In this document: piece by piece, positions 1-13,459 of the stretch | Layout of the letters: the number at the start of each line of letters is the position of its first letter | How positions within the stretch are numbered: position 1 is the first letter of the stretch | NCBI GenBank assembly: GCA_002104895.1 | Contig: MCFG01000672.1 | Span: 1 to 16,661 of the forward strand | Origin: Anaeromyces robustus | Taxonomy: Eukaryota; Neocallimastigomycota; Neocallimastigomycetes; Neocallimastigales; Neocallimastigaceae | Direction of reading: 5' to 3' | Length of the DNA: 16,661 nucleotides | Notes under the pieces: model-generated | The model's database searches: none | What the model was told of the DNA's origin: nothing | The model's input: the letters and a program-made list of their open reading frames with translations, nothing else | Position numbers and translations under genes: made by a program

Positions 1-34
1 ACTTGCAGATACCGCTAGTTTTAGAATAAAATAA
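1..34 (+). CDS. possible 3' end of a gene cut by the window edge
   Basis: The first 34 bases read LADTASFRIK followed by TAA (codons from position 2). Codons such as GCA, GAT, ACC and GCT are richer in G/C than the almost pure A/T DNA that follows, which is how exons look elsewhere in this window. Only ten residues are visible, so no product can be named. The stretch could also be a minus-strand exon or chance. Confidence 0.22.
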   Translation, partial: LADTASFRIK

Positions 35-542
35 ATTAATTGGTATCAATTAAATACTATATATATTAATAATGTATTAATAATATATTATTATTTAAAT
101 ACTGTTTTAATTTTTAGTAATCATGATATTTTAAAATATTATATATATGAATATATAAAATATAAATAAATTTAAATAAATTAATAATTCAAAAATAAAT
201 AAATAATTCGAATAAATAAATAAATAAATAAATAAATAATAAATAAATAAATAATAAATAAATAAATAAATAATTTTATAAATAAATAAATTTGATTATA
301 TATTCTTTCATCATCAGAGTTTTGTTTTACAGTTATATGTGCTTAATTGCCTCTAGTATATTTTATTCTACATTATAAAATGCATATTATAAAATAAATA
401 AATAAATATAAGTATTATAAAGTTATAATTTTTTTATTAATAATTTCAAAATAATATAATATCATAGCTTCTACATATTTATTGTTTATTGAAATCATAT
501 ATTTTTTTTATTAAGTTTTCTTATTTTTATCATTTTCATAAT

Positions 543-615
543 ATAGTTGTATTTTCATAGCATGGTTATATTTTTATAACATGGTTGTATTTTATAATAT
601 GGTTGTATTTAAAAG
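543..615. repeat. imperfect 18-19 bp tandem repeat, four units
   Basis: Four consecutive units begin near 543, 562, 581 and 599. Each has the form AT(A/G)GTT(G/A)TATTTT followed by a variable A/T tail. The G of the GGTT core makes the repeat stand out from the surrounding A/T. No function is apparent. Confidence 0.65.
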
Positions 616-874
616 TTTTTTTATATAATTTGATATATATTTTATATAATATATAATATTTATTTGTATAAAAATTTCAATATGAATTAATAAATGTAAA
701 TATTGATAAAAACAAATTTTTACTTTCAATGATATTGTAATTTTTTATATATATTTTTCCATATATAAAAATATATTAGGGTTAGATTATTTAAATTTTA
801 AAATTAATAGGTTAGTTTATGTTAATACAGATGTTAATTATAGAATAGCTATTATGTTATATAACAATATATCT

Positions 875-985
<111 letters not shown>

Positions 986-1121
986 AGGTTTTATTATTTT
1001 TTATTTTAAATATAAAACATATTTTTTTTGATTTATTAATTGTAAATTATACTGATAATAAATAACAAAATTTTATCAGTGATAAAACTATATATTTAGT
1101 TATTGAATTTATTTATTTATT

Positions 1122-1178
1122 TATATATAATTTATTTATTTATATATAATTTATTTATTTATATATAATTTATTTATT
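1122..1178. repeat. 19-bp perfect tandem repeat, three copies
   Basis: The unit TATATATAATTTATTTATT occurs at 1122-1140, 1141-1159 and 1160-1178 without mismatch, with partial copies on both sides. Perfect identity suggests recent slippage or unequal exchange. Confidence 0.9.
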
Positions 1179-1896
1179 TATATACATATATTTTTTTTGA
1201 TTTATTTTATATAATTTTTATTTAATAAGATTTAATTAATTAAAATCTTTAATCTTTTAATTTTATAATCATCCATTGGTTGATTACATATAAATTTTTA
1301 CTATTTTTTTTTTCTATTTTTTTATTATGATAAAAAATTTTTATATATTATTTCAGTAATTAATTCATTATAAAAATTACATTTAATTAATATCGTGTTT
1401 TTACTTATACAGATTAATTACTTATTAAATATAAGGATCATTTTATTTATTTATTCATTCTATTAGTATTCTTATTTATCAGGTAATTTTATTTATTATC
1501 ATGTTTAAATATAAATATGAAAAATTTAAAGAATATTTGAATATTTATTTTGTTATATTTTTTATAAAATCAGAAATTTGAATTTCATTTTAATTGATTA
1601 TATAATTACTTTTCAATTATTATTATTATTATTATTATATATATATATACTTATAAATAATAATATATATATACCTTTTTATTGTTATTTGATTGTATTA
1701 TAATTATAATTATAATTATAATTTGATAATAATATTTATATATTACATTTTAAAATTTATTATTAATATAAAAATTAAAATCTAATTTCAAAATTAAATC
1801 ATTTCAAAATTTATTTGATTTCTGAATTAATTAATTAATAATAAATTGAAATAAATAATTATTATATTATATTATATATATTCAATAAAATTTCTT

Positions 1897-1898
<2 letters not shown>

Positions 1899-1929
<31 letters not shown>
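1899..1929. repeat. poly(T) tract, about 31 nt
   Basis: Uninterrupted T run in intergenic DNA. It is either a homopolymer expansion or the poly(A) tail of a very short minus-strand retro-insertion; no element sequence is recognisable beside it. Confidence 0.9.
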
Positions 1930-1933
<4 letters not shown>

Positions 1934-2398
1934 AAATTAATTTTCTTAACTTTTTTTTTCTTTATTATTTTTCTTTTGTAATTAATAATAAATTAACAAA
2001 ACAATAACATTTCTAATATTTATACAATAATATAATTTAACATTTCTATTTTTATATAAAAGTATATAATTATTAATTTTTTATTTTGTTATTTTATTAT
2101 ATAATTTAATTCTATTGGAAATAAGAATAATATTTTTTTTAAAGTGCATAAATAATAATAATATTAAAATAATAAGTAATAAAAAGTAAAAAATAAGAAC
2201 TATTAATAAAAAAGAGAAATAGAAAATTTATTAATTAAAAAATAAAAATATTAATAAAAGATAAAAAACAAATATAAATATATATAAGAAAGATAGAAAA
2301 GAGAAATAATAATAATAATAAAAAACTTTTTTATTGTAAATTTATTGTAAAAAGTAATATATAATAATAATAATAATATTAATAATAATAATAATTTA

Positions 2399-2406
<8 letters not shown>

Positions 2407-2430
<24 letters not shown>

Positions 2431-2474
2431 TAAAAACAATAACAAAACTAAAAACAAAACAAACAAACAAATAA

Positions 2475-2513
<39 letters not shown>
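2407..2513. promoter_or_regulatory. poly(dA) tracts upstream of the PP5 gene
   Basis: Two A runs, 24 nt at 2407-2430 and 38 nt at 2476-2513, are separated by an A/C-rich spacer and lie about 190-300 bp before the preferred PP5 start at 2704. Poly(dA:dT) tracts of this kind often mark nucleosome-poor fungal promoters. A promoter role here is inference from position; no clear TATA box can be singled out in such A/T-rich DNA. Confidence 0.35.
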
Positions 2514-2515
<2 letters not shown>

Positions 2516-2600
2516 AACAGCAATAATAAATTTTCATCTAAAATTAAAAACATAATAGTAATAATTATATAATTATATAATATTCACCTAAAATATTTTG

Positions 2601-2621
2601 ATGAATGAACAATTTTATTGA
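2601..2621 (+). promoter_or_regulatory. six-codon upstream ORF before PP5
   Basis: ATG at 2601 opens a six-residue frame (MNEQFY) that ends in TGA at 2619-2621. It overlaps by position the ATG at 2605, which is in the PP5 frame. If transcription starts upstream of 2601, scanning ribosomes would meet this uORF first. Whether the transcript reaches this far is not visible. Confidence 0.3.
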
Positions 2622-2703
2622 CTTTATTTTTAGTAATAAAACATATTTTACTTTAGTTTTTATTTTATTATCAGTTTGTATTGTAAAATTAGTAAAAATC
2701 AGA

Positions 2704-5425
<2,722 letters not shown>

Positions 5426-5690
5426 GATATTAGTTTAAGATATATACTTTTTATTTTCTTAGTATTTTTTAGTTTTTTTTTATATATAAAATTTTTAATT
5501 AAATAAAAAACAATTATTAATGATATTCCTAATAATTTAATTATAAAAATTGTTATAAATTTTAAATATACATTTATAAAAAAATCAATTATATTTATAA
5601 ATTAACTATTAATTAAATTTAAATAATAAATAATAAATAATAAATAATAATAAGTTAATATATAAAAATAAAAAGTAATTATAAATTAAA

Positions 5691-5830
5691 TAAAAAAAGA
5701 TAAAATAAAATATAATTTAATCTAATCTAATATAATAATGAAAAAGTAAAGTAAAATAAATAAAAAAAGATAAAATAAAATATAATTTAATCTGATCTAA
5801 TATAATAATGAAAAAGTAAAGTAAAATAAA
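5691..5830. repeat. 70-bp tandem duplication, one mismatch
   Basis: Copy 1 is 5691-5760 and copy 2 is 5761-5830. The only difference seen is A at 5724 versus G at 5794. Immediate adjacency and near identity point to a recent duplication. Confidence 0.95.
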
Positions 5831-6107
<277 letters not shown>

Positions 6108-6177
6108 AAATTAATAAAAATGAATTCTTTTTTTAATATAATAATTTATTTAATTAAGAATCTAATATTTTATTATA

Positions 6178-6227
6178 TATTCAAATTATTTATTATTAGT
6201 AAAATAATAAATAATAAATAATTGAAT
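6178..6227. repeat. inverted repeat, about 20-bp arms
   Basis: TATTCAAATTATTTATTATT at 6178-6197 is mirrored by AATAATAAATAATTGAATA near 6208-6227, with a single bulged base and a short loop. It could form a hairpin or cruciform. In DNA this A/T-rich such arms are not rare, so function is doubtful. Confidence 0.5.
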
Positions 6228-6307
6228 ATGAAATTGATATAAGAATAGTTATATCATTGTAAAAATGATATATTATTAAGAATATTAAAGTATATATATA
6301 TTTTAAA

Positions 6308-6474
6308 GCACAATTTGTACATCATCTTTATTGAGTTTAAATATTAATATACATGAATCATAAAAAAAAAAAATACAAAAAAAAAAAAAAAAAAAAGAAA
6401 AAAACAGATAAACAATATAGATGATAATGAATAATACTGGAGGGTATAAAGTAGTATAGTAATACATAAAAACA
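6308..6474 (-). mobile_element. second, isolated copy of the LINE 3' UTR
   Basis: On the minus strand this segment matches the 3' UTR of the adjacent LINE (about 6791-6970) in the same order: a TACTACTTT block, CTCCAGTATTATT, a T-rich stretch, ATGATTCATGTAT, TTAATATTTAAA, AATAAAG (6327-6332) and TACAAATTGTG. It diverges by scattered substitutions and poly(T) length. The end after TACAAATTGTG has no long poly(A), unlike its neighbour. It is best read as an older, heavily 5'-truncated insertion of the same family; a local duplication is also possible. Confidence 0.75.
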
Positions 6475-6747
6475 AGAAAATATAATATTTAATTGATCAT
6501 AATAGAATATTAATATACATAAATATATATATATTTTTTATTTATTGATTGATTTTTCTTTCGTATATATTAAAATATGTAAAATTATAACATTATAATA
6601 TTGTCTCCAAAATAACATTTTACTTTAAATTATTACGAATATAAATTATTAGATTTATTTTATTCACATTTTTTTATATTATTATAAATAATGAACAACT
6701 TCTTTATTAAATGACTTATATTTTTATATTTATAATTATAATGAACA

Positions 6748-6749
<2 letters not shown>

Positions 6750-6787
<38 letters not shown>
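6750..6787 (-). other. LINE poly(A) tail
   Basis: 38 T on the plus strand, i.e. a poly(A) tail on the element strand, placed 25 nt after an AATAAA signal. Its length and purity suggest a fairly young insertion or later slippage growth. Confidence 0.85.
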
Positions 6788-6790
<3 letters not shown>

Positions 6791-7020
6791 GCACACAATT
6801 TGTACGTCAACTTTATTGAATTTAAATATTAAAATACATGAATCATAAAAAAACACATAATGAAAAAAAAAAAAAATGATACTAAAAAAAAATAAAAACC
6901 AGTAATATATTATAGATAATAATAAATAATACTGGAGGAAAAAAAGTAGTATAATAATATTTAAAAACAATAAATCCATACAGCCCTTAATTCTAAATAT
7001 AGAATTAAAGTAAAATTGAT

Positions 7021-8562
7021 CTATCCTATTCCACTAGGGTCGGAAATAGGATCGGCATTTGCCCTACTAGGCTGTCCTACTGTGTTATCAGCATTGACGT
7101 TCCTGGAGAGGTTGGTTTTAAATTTATTGAACAATATATGTTGTCTTTTACAGACAACAGGCATGATATCATTCAATAGAGCCACAGATCGCAACAAGAA
7201 TGGGGATTTTGAATAAGTACCAGATTCAGTCTGACACTTAAACAAACATTCCCATTCCATTTTGTATGGACTATCGTTAATTCTATCACTAAAACCATAA
7301 TCCCTTCCACCAATTAAAAAAATATAAATACTATACCTATTAACTATTTTTTTATTACCTAATATATCTATATTACTAATACAATTAAACCTCATATTAT
7401 TACTATTTTTATAATCCTTAACAATACTATTAATTCTATTATCTACACTAGGGTTATTACTGGTCCTAACTAAACTATTAAAAAGACTATCTAAAAAATA
7501 AAAAAAATTTCTATCTAGATCAGAGAAGTGATCAATACGAAGATTTTTAAATAAGAAACAATTTATAAACCAATGATCAATTCTCTGATAACTGTCACAA
7601 TGGAAACAACATGAACAACAATTAGGACAAGAATTATTAATCATTTTTGCAGCTTTAGCAACTCTAGCATCGATTTTATATCCACATCTTGCCCTAAGTA
7701 TCCACCTAAAACCTTTGCTATATTCAGGATATTCTAGATTAAGTTTTAAGTAATTCCTTGATTCTTCAAATTTGTACATTTTATAAGTTTTAGCTTTAAT
7801 TGATTTATCACTGTTCATGTCTCTGTCCCAATAGAATTCCATAATTTCTTTAGAAGAGGATGAAATATTGTTTAATTTATCATTTAATATTTTACTTTCT
7901 TTGTCCCAAGTCCATTTTCTTGTTGTAGCAACATTATTAACTATCTTAGAGATAATGCAGTTGGAGTCCTTCCACTTATTAAAACATCTAACCTGAGCTA
8001 AAGCACATTTACCAGAAAGTGGAGGAATATTGAGTTCTTTTGAGATGCAATAAATAGAAACAAAAGAATTAGGTTTCGAGTAGCCTAAAATCCAATAAAA
8101 ACCTTTGTTAATTATTGTTTGTGTAGAACTAGTATTGTTTTTGTTAGAACCAAGCAAAGGCGCGTAATAGGAAACTTGTCCAATAACTTTTGCAGAGAAT
8201 AAAGTTCTTTTAAGAGGAATAGGAATCAGATCATTTTTTAAAAAACCCTGAATTGAAAACAAAGCCTTACTAACTTTATTTTTCATTTTACTAATAACGA
8301 ATTTTAAATCTAGAGTTTTGTGAAAGGGAACACCAAGGTAAGTATAACAATCTGTTTTAGGGATTGGGATTCCTGTTAAATAAAAGGTAGGGTCCTCTCT
8401 AAGAATATATTCCGAATTTTCATGTCTAACAGCTAATGTGCACATTTATTAATTCCAAAAGTCATCTCGTTGTCCTTAGCCCATTTACTAACTGAGCGAA
8501 GAAGTTTTATTCATACGAGATCTACTAGGGGCACAAAGAACAATATCATCAGCAAATAATCC
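7021..8562 (-). pseudogene. LINE ORF2 remnant: reverse transcriptase C-terminal half with zinc-knuckle-like motif
   Basis: The longest open stretch (8445-7021, 474 codons) is the region behind the RT palm of a LINE ORF2. It shows YLGVPF at residues 36-41, typical of the segment after the active site, a helical thumb-like stretch, and a Cys/His cluster C273-x2-C276 ... H291-x4-C296 like the zinc knuckle near the end of many LINE ORF2 proteins. Upstream, in other frames, the sequence continues as GLFADDIVLCAPS (FADD at 8545-8556), then a LLRSVSKWAKDNEMTFGINKC segment. A frameshift in an A run near 8501-8511 and another near 8436-8445 separate these pieces, so the ATG at 8445 is an accident of the break. 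The copy cannot encode an active reverse transcriptase. The family could not be assigned to a named clade. Confidence 0.88.
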
Positions 8563-9489
8563 TCACAGCAATATTCAACAAAATAACAAACAATAATATA
8601 TCAATAATTGCTTAAAATAACTCTATATTTATAATAATTAAATGAAAAAGGATTTATGTATTTAAGCAAAAAAAACAAAAACAAACAAAAAAAAAAAAAA
8701 ACAACCAAATAACAAAACGAATAAATATTATATTTTTTTTTTAAAGTATATTTAAATATAATATAATAGAATATGTTATAAGAATAAATGTAATTAAATT
8801 GAAAATGAAATCACAAAAAACAATTTACTTTTTCTTTATAAATTTCTAATTAAAGAGTTCATTTATAACTAACATTATTTTGTTATTAAATCACCAATAT
8901 TTTTTTTTTAAATAAAAAAAACCAAACAAATACATATTTTTATATTATAATACAAACGTTTTATCTATTGTTTCTCTTTATCCCTTCACTTCCAATTTAA
9001 ATTTAAATTTTATCTTGAATTAAAACTGAATTTATAAATAAAACCTTGAACCTATATTAAAAGATTAATTCTTATTAATTATAAATATAAAAATTCCGGC
9101 TATTTTTAACTACAAGTTTTTCTTTTTTTTTTTTTTTTTTAAATTATTAACAAAATTCTAAATATGATTTTTTTTTGGGTTTTATCAATAAACATTAGTC
9201 TTTTTATATTGAATAAATAAAAAAAATAATATATTAACATGTTATAATATAAGAAATTATTTAAAAAAAAAATAAAAAAAAAGTAAATAAAAAATTCCTG
9301 TGTAAACCTGTTTGAAAAAAAAATAAAAAATAAGAGAATTTAAATTTTAATCAATCTACCAAGAATTAAAAAAAATATATATACAATAAAAATACGTATA
9401 TTATATTATTTTTTATATTTTTTATTTATTTATTGAATGCTATATTCTTATTTCATCACAATGTCAATATTTCATTTCAAACCACCAAT
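8563..9489. other. AT-rich spacer between the LINE and the Stm1-like gene
   Basis: No coding or RNA gene was recognised. Homopolymer runs occur near 8684-8700 and 9123-9140. Close to the right end, AATAAATAAATAAA on the minus strand (9421-9434), about 60 bases after the Stm1-like stop, is a plausible polyadenylation signal for that gene. Confidence 0.75.
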
Positions 9490-10400
9490 TTACTTTAAGG
9501 ATGGGAAGTCATTAGTATCATCAACGTTAACCTTGCTGGTTGGACGCTTGCTGTTACTACCTCTGTTTTGACGACCACCACGACCACGACGACCATCGTT
9601 GAATCTTTGTTCGATTTCATAGACGTAGGTCTTTTCCTTTTGTTCTTGACTCTGTGAGACTTTTCATTACCTTTCCAACGAAGTAAGCTTCTTCGTCCTT
9701 GGATAATTCAACAGTTTCACCCCATTTGGATTCGTCAACACCTTCGTTAGCAGTTCTGATAGTGTTTTCGTTAACGATAGCCTTCTTGGCTTGACTAGCA
9801 AGGTAATCGTTTAAGGTCATTAATTTTTCTTCTGGTTTGGTTTCTTTAACTTCTTCTTCACCGTTGGCGTTGTTTTCTTGTTCAACTTCAACAACTTCTT
9901 CAAGTTTTCAGTTGGTTTACCCCAAGAACCCTTACCGGCGACATCCTTCTTTTGACTGTCTCTTCTGGCAGAACCACTGTGACGATCGAATTCACGGCCA
10001 CGTCCCTTGTATTCACCACGGCCACCGCGACGACGGTTACTACTACCTCAGAGGATCTGGCTGGTCTGCCTATATTACAAATTTTATAAATTTTTTTAAA
10101 TGAAAAAAAAAATTAATATTATTTCTATACATATTTATTTATATTTATATTTATATATATTATGATAAATTAAATAAACATATATCATTTTATACTTACT
10201 TGATTTACCGGCAAAACCACCGCGCTTTGGATAATCGTTCTTTAATCTGTTTTCTCCTGGAGTGGCACGGCTGTTATTCAACATAGGTGTTGTTCTTAAT
10301 AACTTTCTTTTCGTTTCTGGTGAGGTTTGGTGGTGGTTTGGGTAGCTTCTTCTTCTTCACCCAAAAGATCGAAAGGATTTTTTGACCGGACGTCAGTCAT
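9490..10400 (-). pseudogene. Stm1/SERBP1 (HABP4_PAI-RBP1 family) gene with multiple frameshifts
   Basis: Members of this family bind RNA and ribosomes; yeast Stm1 clamps idle ribosomes. Exon 1 is 10400-10200 and exon 2 is 10069-9490, around a 130-bp GTAAGT...TAG intron in phase 1. Exon 1 starts MTDVRSKNPFDLLGEEEE, the N-terminal signature of Stm1. Exon 2 has RGG-type stretches (NRRRGGRGEYKGRGREF and NDGRRGRGGRQNRG), KGSWGK, the MTLNDYLASQ block and a C-terminal DFPSLK, all in family order. The whole would be about 260 residues. As written, the frame must change about six times, near 10323-10340, 10281-10295, 10041-10052, 9895-9907, 9665-9676 and 9636-9650. Codons are strongly biased (GGT, CGT, AAG, AAC, GTC, ACC) and far richer in G/C than PP5, as in a highly expressed gene. 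Either a recent pseudogene or single-base consensus errors could explain this. Confidence 0.85.
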
Positions 10401-12797
10401 CTTATTTTTTACAAATTTATAATAAAAAAATTGAATGTTATTTACGCGTTTTTGTTATAATTATTTGATAAAAAATGTTAAATAAACAAATATTATAATA
10501 TAAAATAAAATATTTATTTCAATTGTCTTTATTTATATTGGTGTAACTGAACGTGTATCTCATTAATTTCTACTATTTAATATCAAAATATATCTCCTTC
10601 TAGATGGATGCCTTCAATATTTTTTTTAATTCTTTTTTTATCCATCAAATTATATGATAATTTGAAAAAAAAATTTGTTCATTTTTCGTTTTTCTTTATA
10701 ATTCATATATTTATTTGATTAATCCATCATTCATCCTTTAAATACTCTTTCATTTTTACGGATTTCATATTTATTTTACATCTACAACAATACAAATAAA
10801 GCAATCATAAATAAACATCAATCATTAACTTCATCATTTTAATACCTTTTATTTCTAGTTAATATTGGAAATAAAATTTAAAAAGAGTGGTAAATTTATT
10901 GCAAAATTATGCAACTTTTCTAACTTTTTGATTATCAAATAATATTTAAGGAATATTAATAAAGAATAAAATATAATTTTTTTTGACCAATCATATTAAA
11001 GAATATAAAAAAGGTTTAAATAATTTTATAATCTAATATATCTTTCATTTTTTTTATGTGATGTATATATATTTATTTAATACTAAGACAAGAATGTTGG
11101 TTTTATGTAATAGAAAGTCCGCAGTTTATAGGAAAAATAGTTTTTTTTTTGAAATATTTTTTTTTTCTTACAAAAATATTTTACATATTTTTGTCAAATA
11201 TAAAAAAAAGAAAATTGTAATTAATATTAATAGAAAAAAGGAGCAAGACATGTAAATGAAGAATCAAAAGTTATTATGCTTTTTTTTTTTTTTTTATTAA
11301 GTATATATCTTTTTCATATAATTTCATAGTTATTTACAAAAAAAAAAATATGGAACCGAAAATTAAATGCTATTTTATGTATAAGATAAAATATACTTTA
11401 TGTTCATTTATTTATTTGACGTTTTTTCTTCTACTTTTTTTTTTAAATGAATGGTCAATTTCTTGGAAACAACATATTTTGACAAATAAATTACCTTTTC
11501 TTTTTTTTTTTTTTTTTTTTTTTTCAATTTCAGATTTAAATCCCTTTCTTATACTATGTATTTTTTATTTTTTTATTTTTTCTATTTATATATTAAGTAA
11601 AGAAGATATTTTGAAGTAATTATTATATATATATATATTTAAAATTGAATAAATGAGTAGTTATTATTTTTTTACAGTTAATATTAATAATAATAAATTA
11701 GTATACTAGAATATTATTAAATCTATGAATAGTTTTTTTTTTTTTTTTTAGTATTTTCATTTAAAACATAACAATAAATCCTGATAATTTATTACAATAT
11801 CTTTTATATTTTTTTGCCTTTTATTTTCTTTGTTTTATTATATTTTTGAAATAACATATGTTAATGAAAAACACACACAAAAAAATATAAACAACAACAA
11901 CAATACTAATCATAAAAGTAATAATAAAGATAGGATTTATAAAAACCCTGTAATATTGTTTTATTTTATTTTTTTAATTTTTATTTATTTTTTTTATATA
12001 TTTTTTCATTTTTCTTTTGTTTTATTTAATATTTAATATTTAATAATTGAAGGGAAGAGATAATTTATACCATAATAGTTTTATTTTTAAACTAAAATGA
12101 AACCACAAGATTATTATTATTATTAATATTATTTTTTGTAATATAATAATCAATTTATTCAAAGATACAAAAATAGTTTATTTATTAATGCTTTTCTTTC
12201 CTTCAAAGATTATATATTTTATAAGGATATAATTTTTTTTATTGATTAATCCTAAATACTTGAAATATTAATTTATATATTTCATTTTTTATTATAAATT
12301 ATTTCAGTTTTTCAATTATCTTTTTATTTTTATCTTTTTATTTCTATTTGTATTTCTTTATATTTTTTATTTCTATTTGTATTTCTTTATATTTTTTATT
12401 TATTTTTATTTATTTATTTATTTTTATTTTTTTATTTATTTTTATTTTTTTTTATTTATTTTTATATTTTTTTTTATTATTTTTATTTTTATTTTTTTTT
12501 TTTTTAATTTTTTTCTCGTTTTGTTTTTGTTTTATCATAATTATATATATTAATTTTATTTTATTATTATATATATATATATATATTTTAATTCTTTATT
12601 TATTCTTTATTTTTTATTATTATTTATTATTAATTAGGATTAAAACAAAATTGTATGATATTTCATATATATTTTATAATATAAAAAACACTTTAATTTT
12701 ATTATTAAATATATTTTTGAAATATCTTTTATCTTTATAATAAATTAATTATAATAAAAAGTTTACAATGATATGATAATAATATTTATTTATTTAT
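10401..12797. other. T-rich intergenic region
   Basis: No conserved protein, tRNA or other gene was recognised. The first 450 bases form the upstream region of the Stm1-like gene and are pyrimidine-rich on the plus strand. Slightly less A/T-rich patches at 10530-10620 and 11080-11125 have no protein motif. Open frames at 11058-11255, 11350-11619 and 12348-12740 encode Phe/Ile/Tyr/Lys-rich low-complexity chains and look like chance. Poly(T) runs occur near 11281-11296, 11502-11524 and 11731-11749. Confidence 0.7.
12341..12398. repeat. 29-bp perfect tandem repeat, two copies
   Basis: Copies at 12341-12369 and 12370-12398 are identical and contain TTTCTATTTGTATTTC. They pass into a TTTATTTTTA array that runs to about 12500. 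Confidence 0.9.
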
Positions 12798-13320
12798 TTA
12801 TTCTTTTTCAATATAAATATATTTTTCTAAATGAAAAAGCTCTTTGATTTTTTTTTTTTTTTTTTTTTTTTTTTGAATATTTAATTCTATTTTTTTATCA
12901 GATGTTGATTTTTTCGATCCTTGATGATTATTTTTATTAACCTTCTTTTTATTTTTTACACCTTTTTTCTGTGACATTGATAAATGACTTGGTTTTTTAT
13001 TTAAATATTTCTTTTGATTTTTAGTTTAATTTATCTGGTGCTATTTCATTTAAGTTAGGATATATAGCTTGATAAAAGGTATTATTTAAAATTTTTTAAA
13101 TCTTTAATATGAATTCTAATAAATCCTACAAAGAAGAATATATTTTCCTATTAGTGTCATGAAGAATGGTATTAAACCATCACATTTTTAAATCATTTTG
13201 TATATAAAATTTATTTGGAATTATTTGTGGATAATGACTTAAAATATTAGAAAAATACATGTGGTATACAGATAGCAAATGAAAGCAACAAATGAAGAGA
13301 TTGGAAGAAAATGATTTTTT
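12798..13320 (-). pseudogene. degraded 3' half of the elongase gene
   Basis: Behind the exon 6 stop of the elongase, fragments resembling the end of an ELO protein appear in different frames. One frame has SSFVAFICYLYTTCIFLIF (about 13295-13240) and, after stops, CDGLIPFFMTLIGKYILL. A second has FFVGFIRIHIKDLKNF. A third has TFYQAIYPNLNEIAPDKLN, recalling the FY-x-x-AY signature near the last membrane span. A Lys-rich tail then stays open to TAA at 12798, with KPSHLSMSQKKG, VNKNNHQGSKKST and a poly-Lys from a 27-A run. ELO proteins commonly end in a basic ER-retention-type tail. The frame changes and stops mean no intact protein. Placement of the last intron is uncertain. Confidence 0.55.
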
Positions 13321-13459
13321 TCTATTAAAGCATTACAAAAAAAAAAAAAAAAAAAAAAAAAAAGAAAATTGAGGAATTATTAAATAATATGATGATAAAA
13401 AATAATAATAATATACATTACTTTTAATTTTCTATTTTATATAAAATTAATTAACATAC

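Larger units (their letters stand above)
6750..8562 (-). mobile_element. 5'-truncated non-LTR retrotransposon (LINE)
   Basis: The element lies on the minus strand. Its 5' side starts inside the reverse transcriptase, just before the FADD active-site motif, so the endonuclease and most of the polymerase are missing. The remaining RT/C-terminal ORF ends at 7021, followed by about 230 bases of 3' UTR, AATAAA at 6812-6817, and 25 nt later a 38-nt poly(A) tail (poly(T) at 6750-6787 on the plus strand). Severe 5' truncation plus a poly(A) tail is the usual outcome of target-primed reverse transcription. Base composition is less A/T-rich than the flanks. No convincing target-site duplication was found beside the tail and the 5' junction, whose exact position (8562-8580) is uncertain. 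Confidence 0.9.

Noticed and set aside
776-785. TTAGGGTTAG, like a telomere repeat
   Set aside because: Fewer than two units and no array nearby; expected by chance or at most a relic.
2251-2553. Minus-strand Phe/Leu-rich open frame
   Set aside because: Produced by the poly(A) tracts upstream of PP5; no sequence complexity and no conserved motif.
7016-7216. Plus-strand 66-codon frame
   Set aside because: Antisense shadow of the LINE ORF, which has the family features on the minus strand.
9837-10103. Plus-strand Ser/Thr-rich 88-codon frame
   Set aside because: Antisense shadow of the Stm1-like exon 2; the RGG and KGSWGK motifs are on the minus strand.
11350-11619. Plus-strand 89-codon hydrophobic frame
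   Set aside because: Spans poly(T) runs and is rich in Phe/Ile/Leu/Lys as expected by chance from T-rich DNA; no exon-like composition or family motif.
12348-12740. Plus-strand 130-codon Phe/Ile/Tyr frame
   Set aside because: Comes from the T-rich tandem array at 12341-12500; low-complexity translation only.
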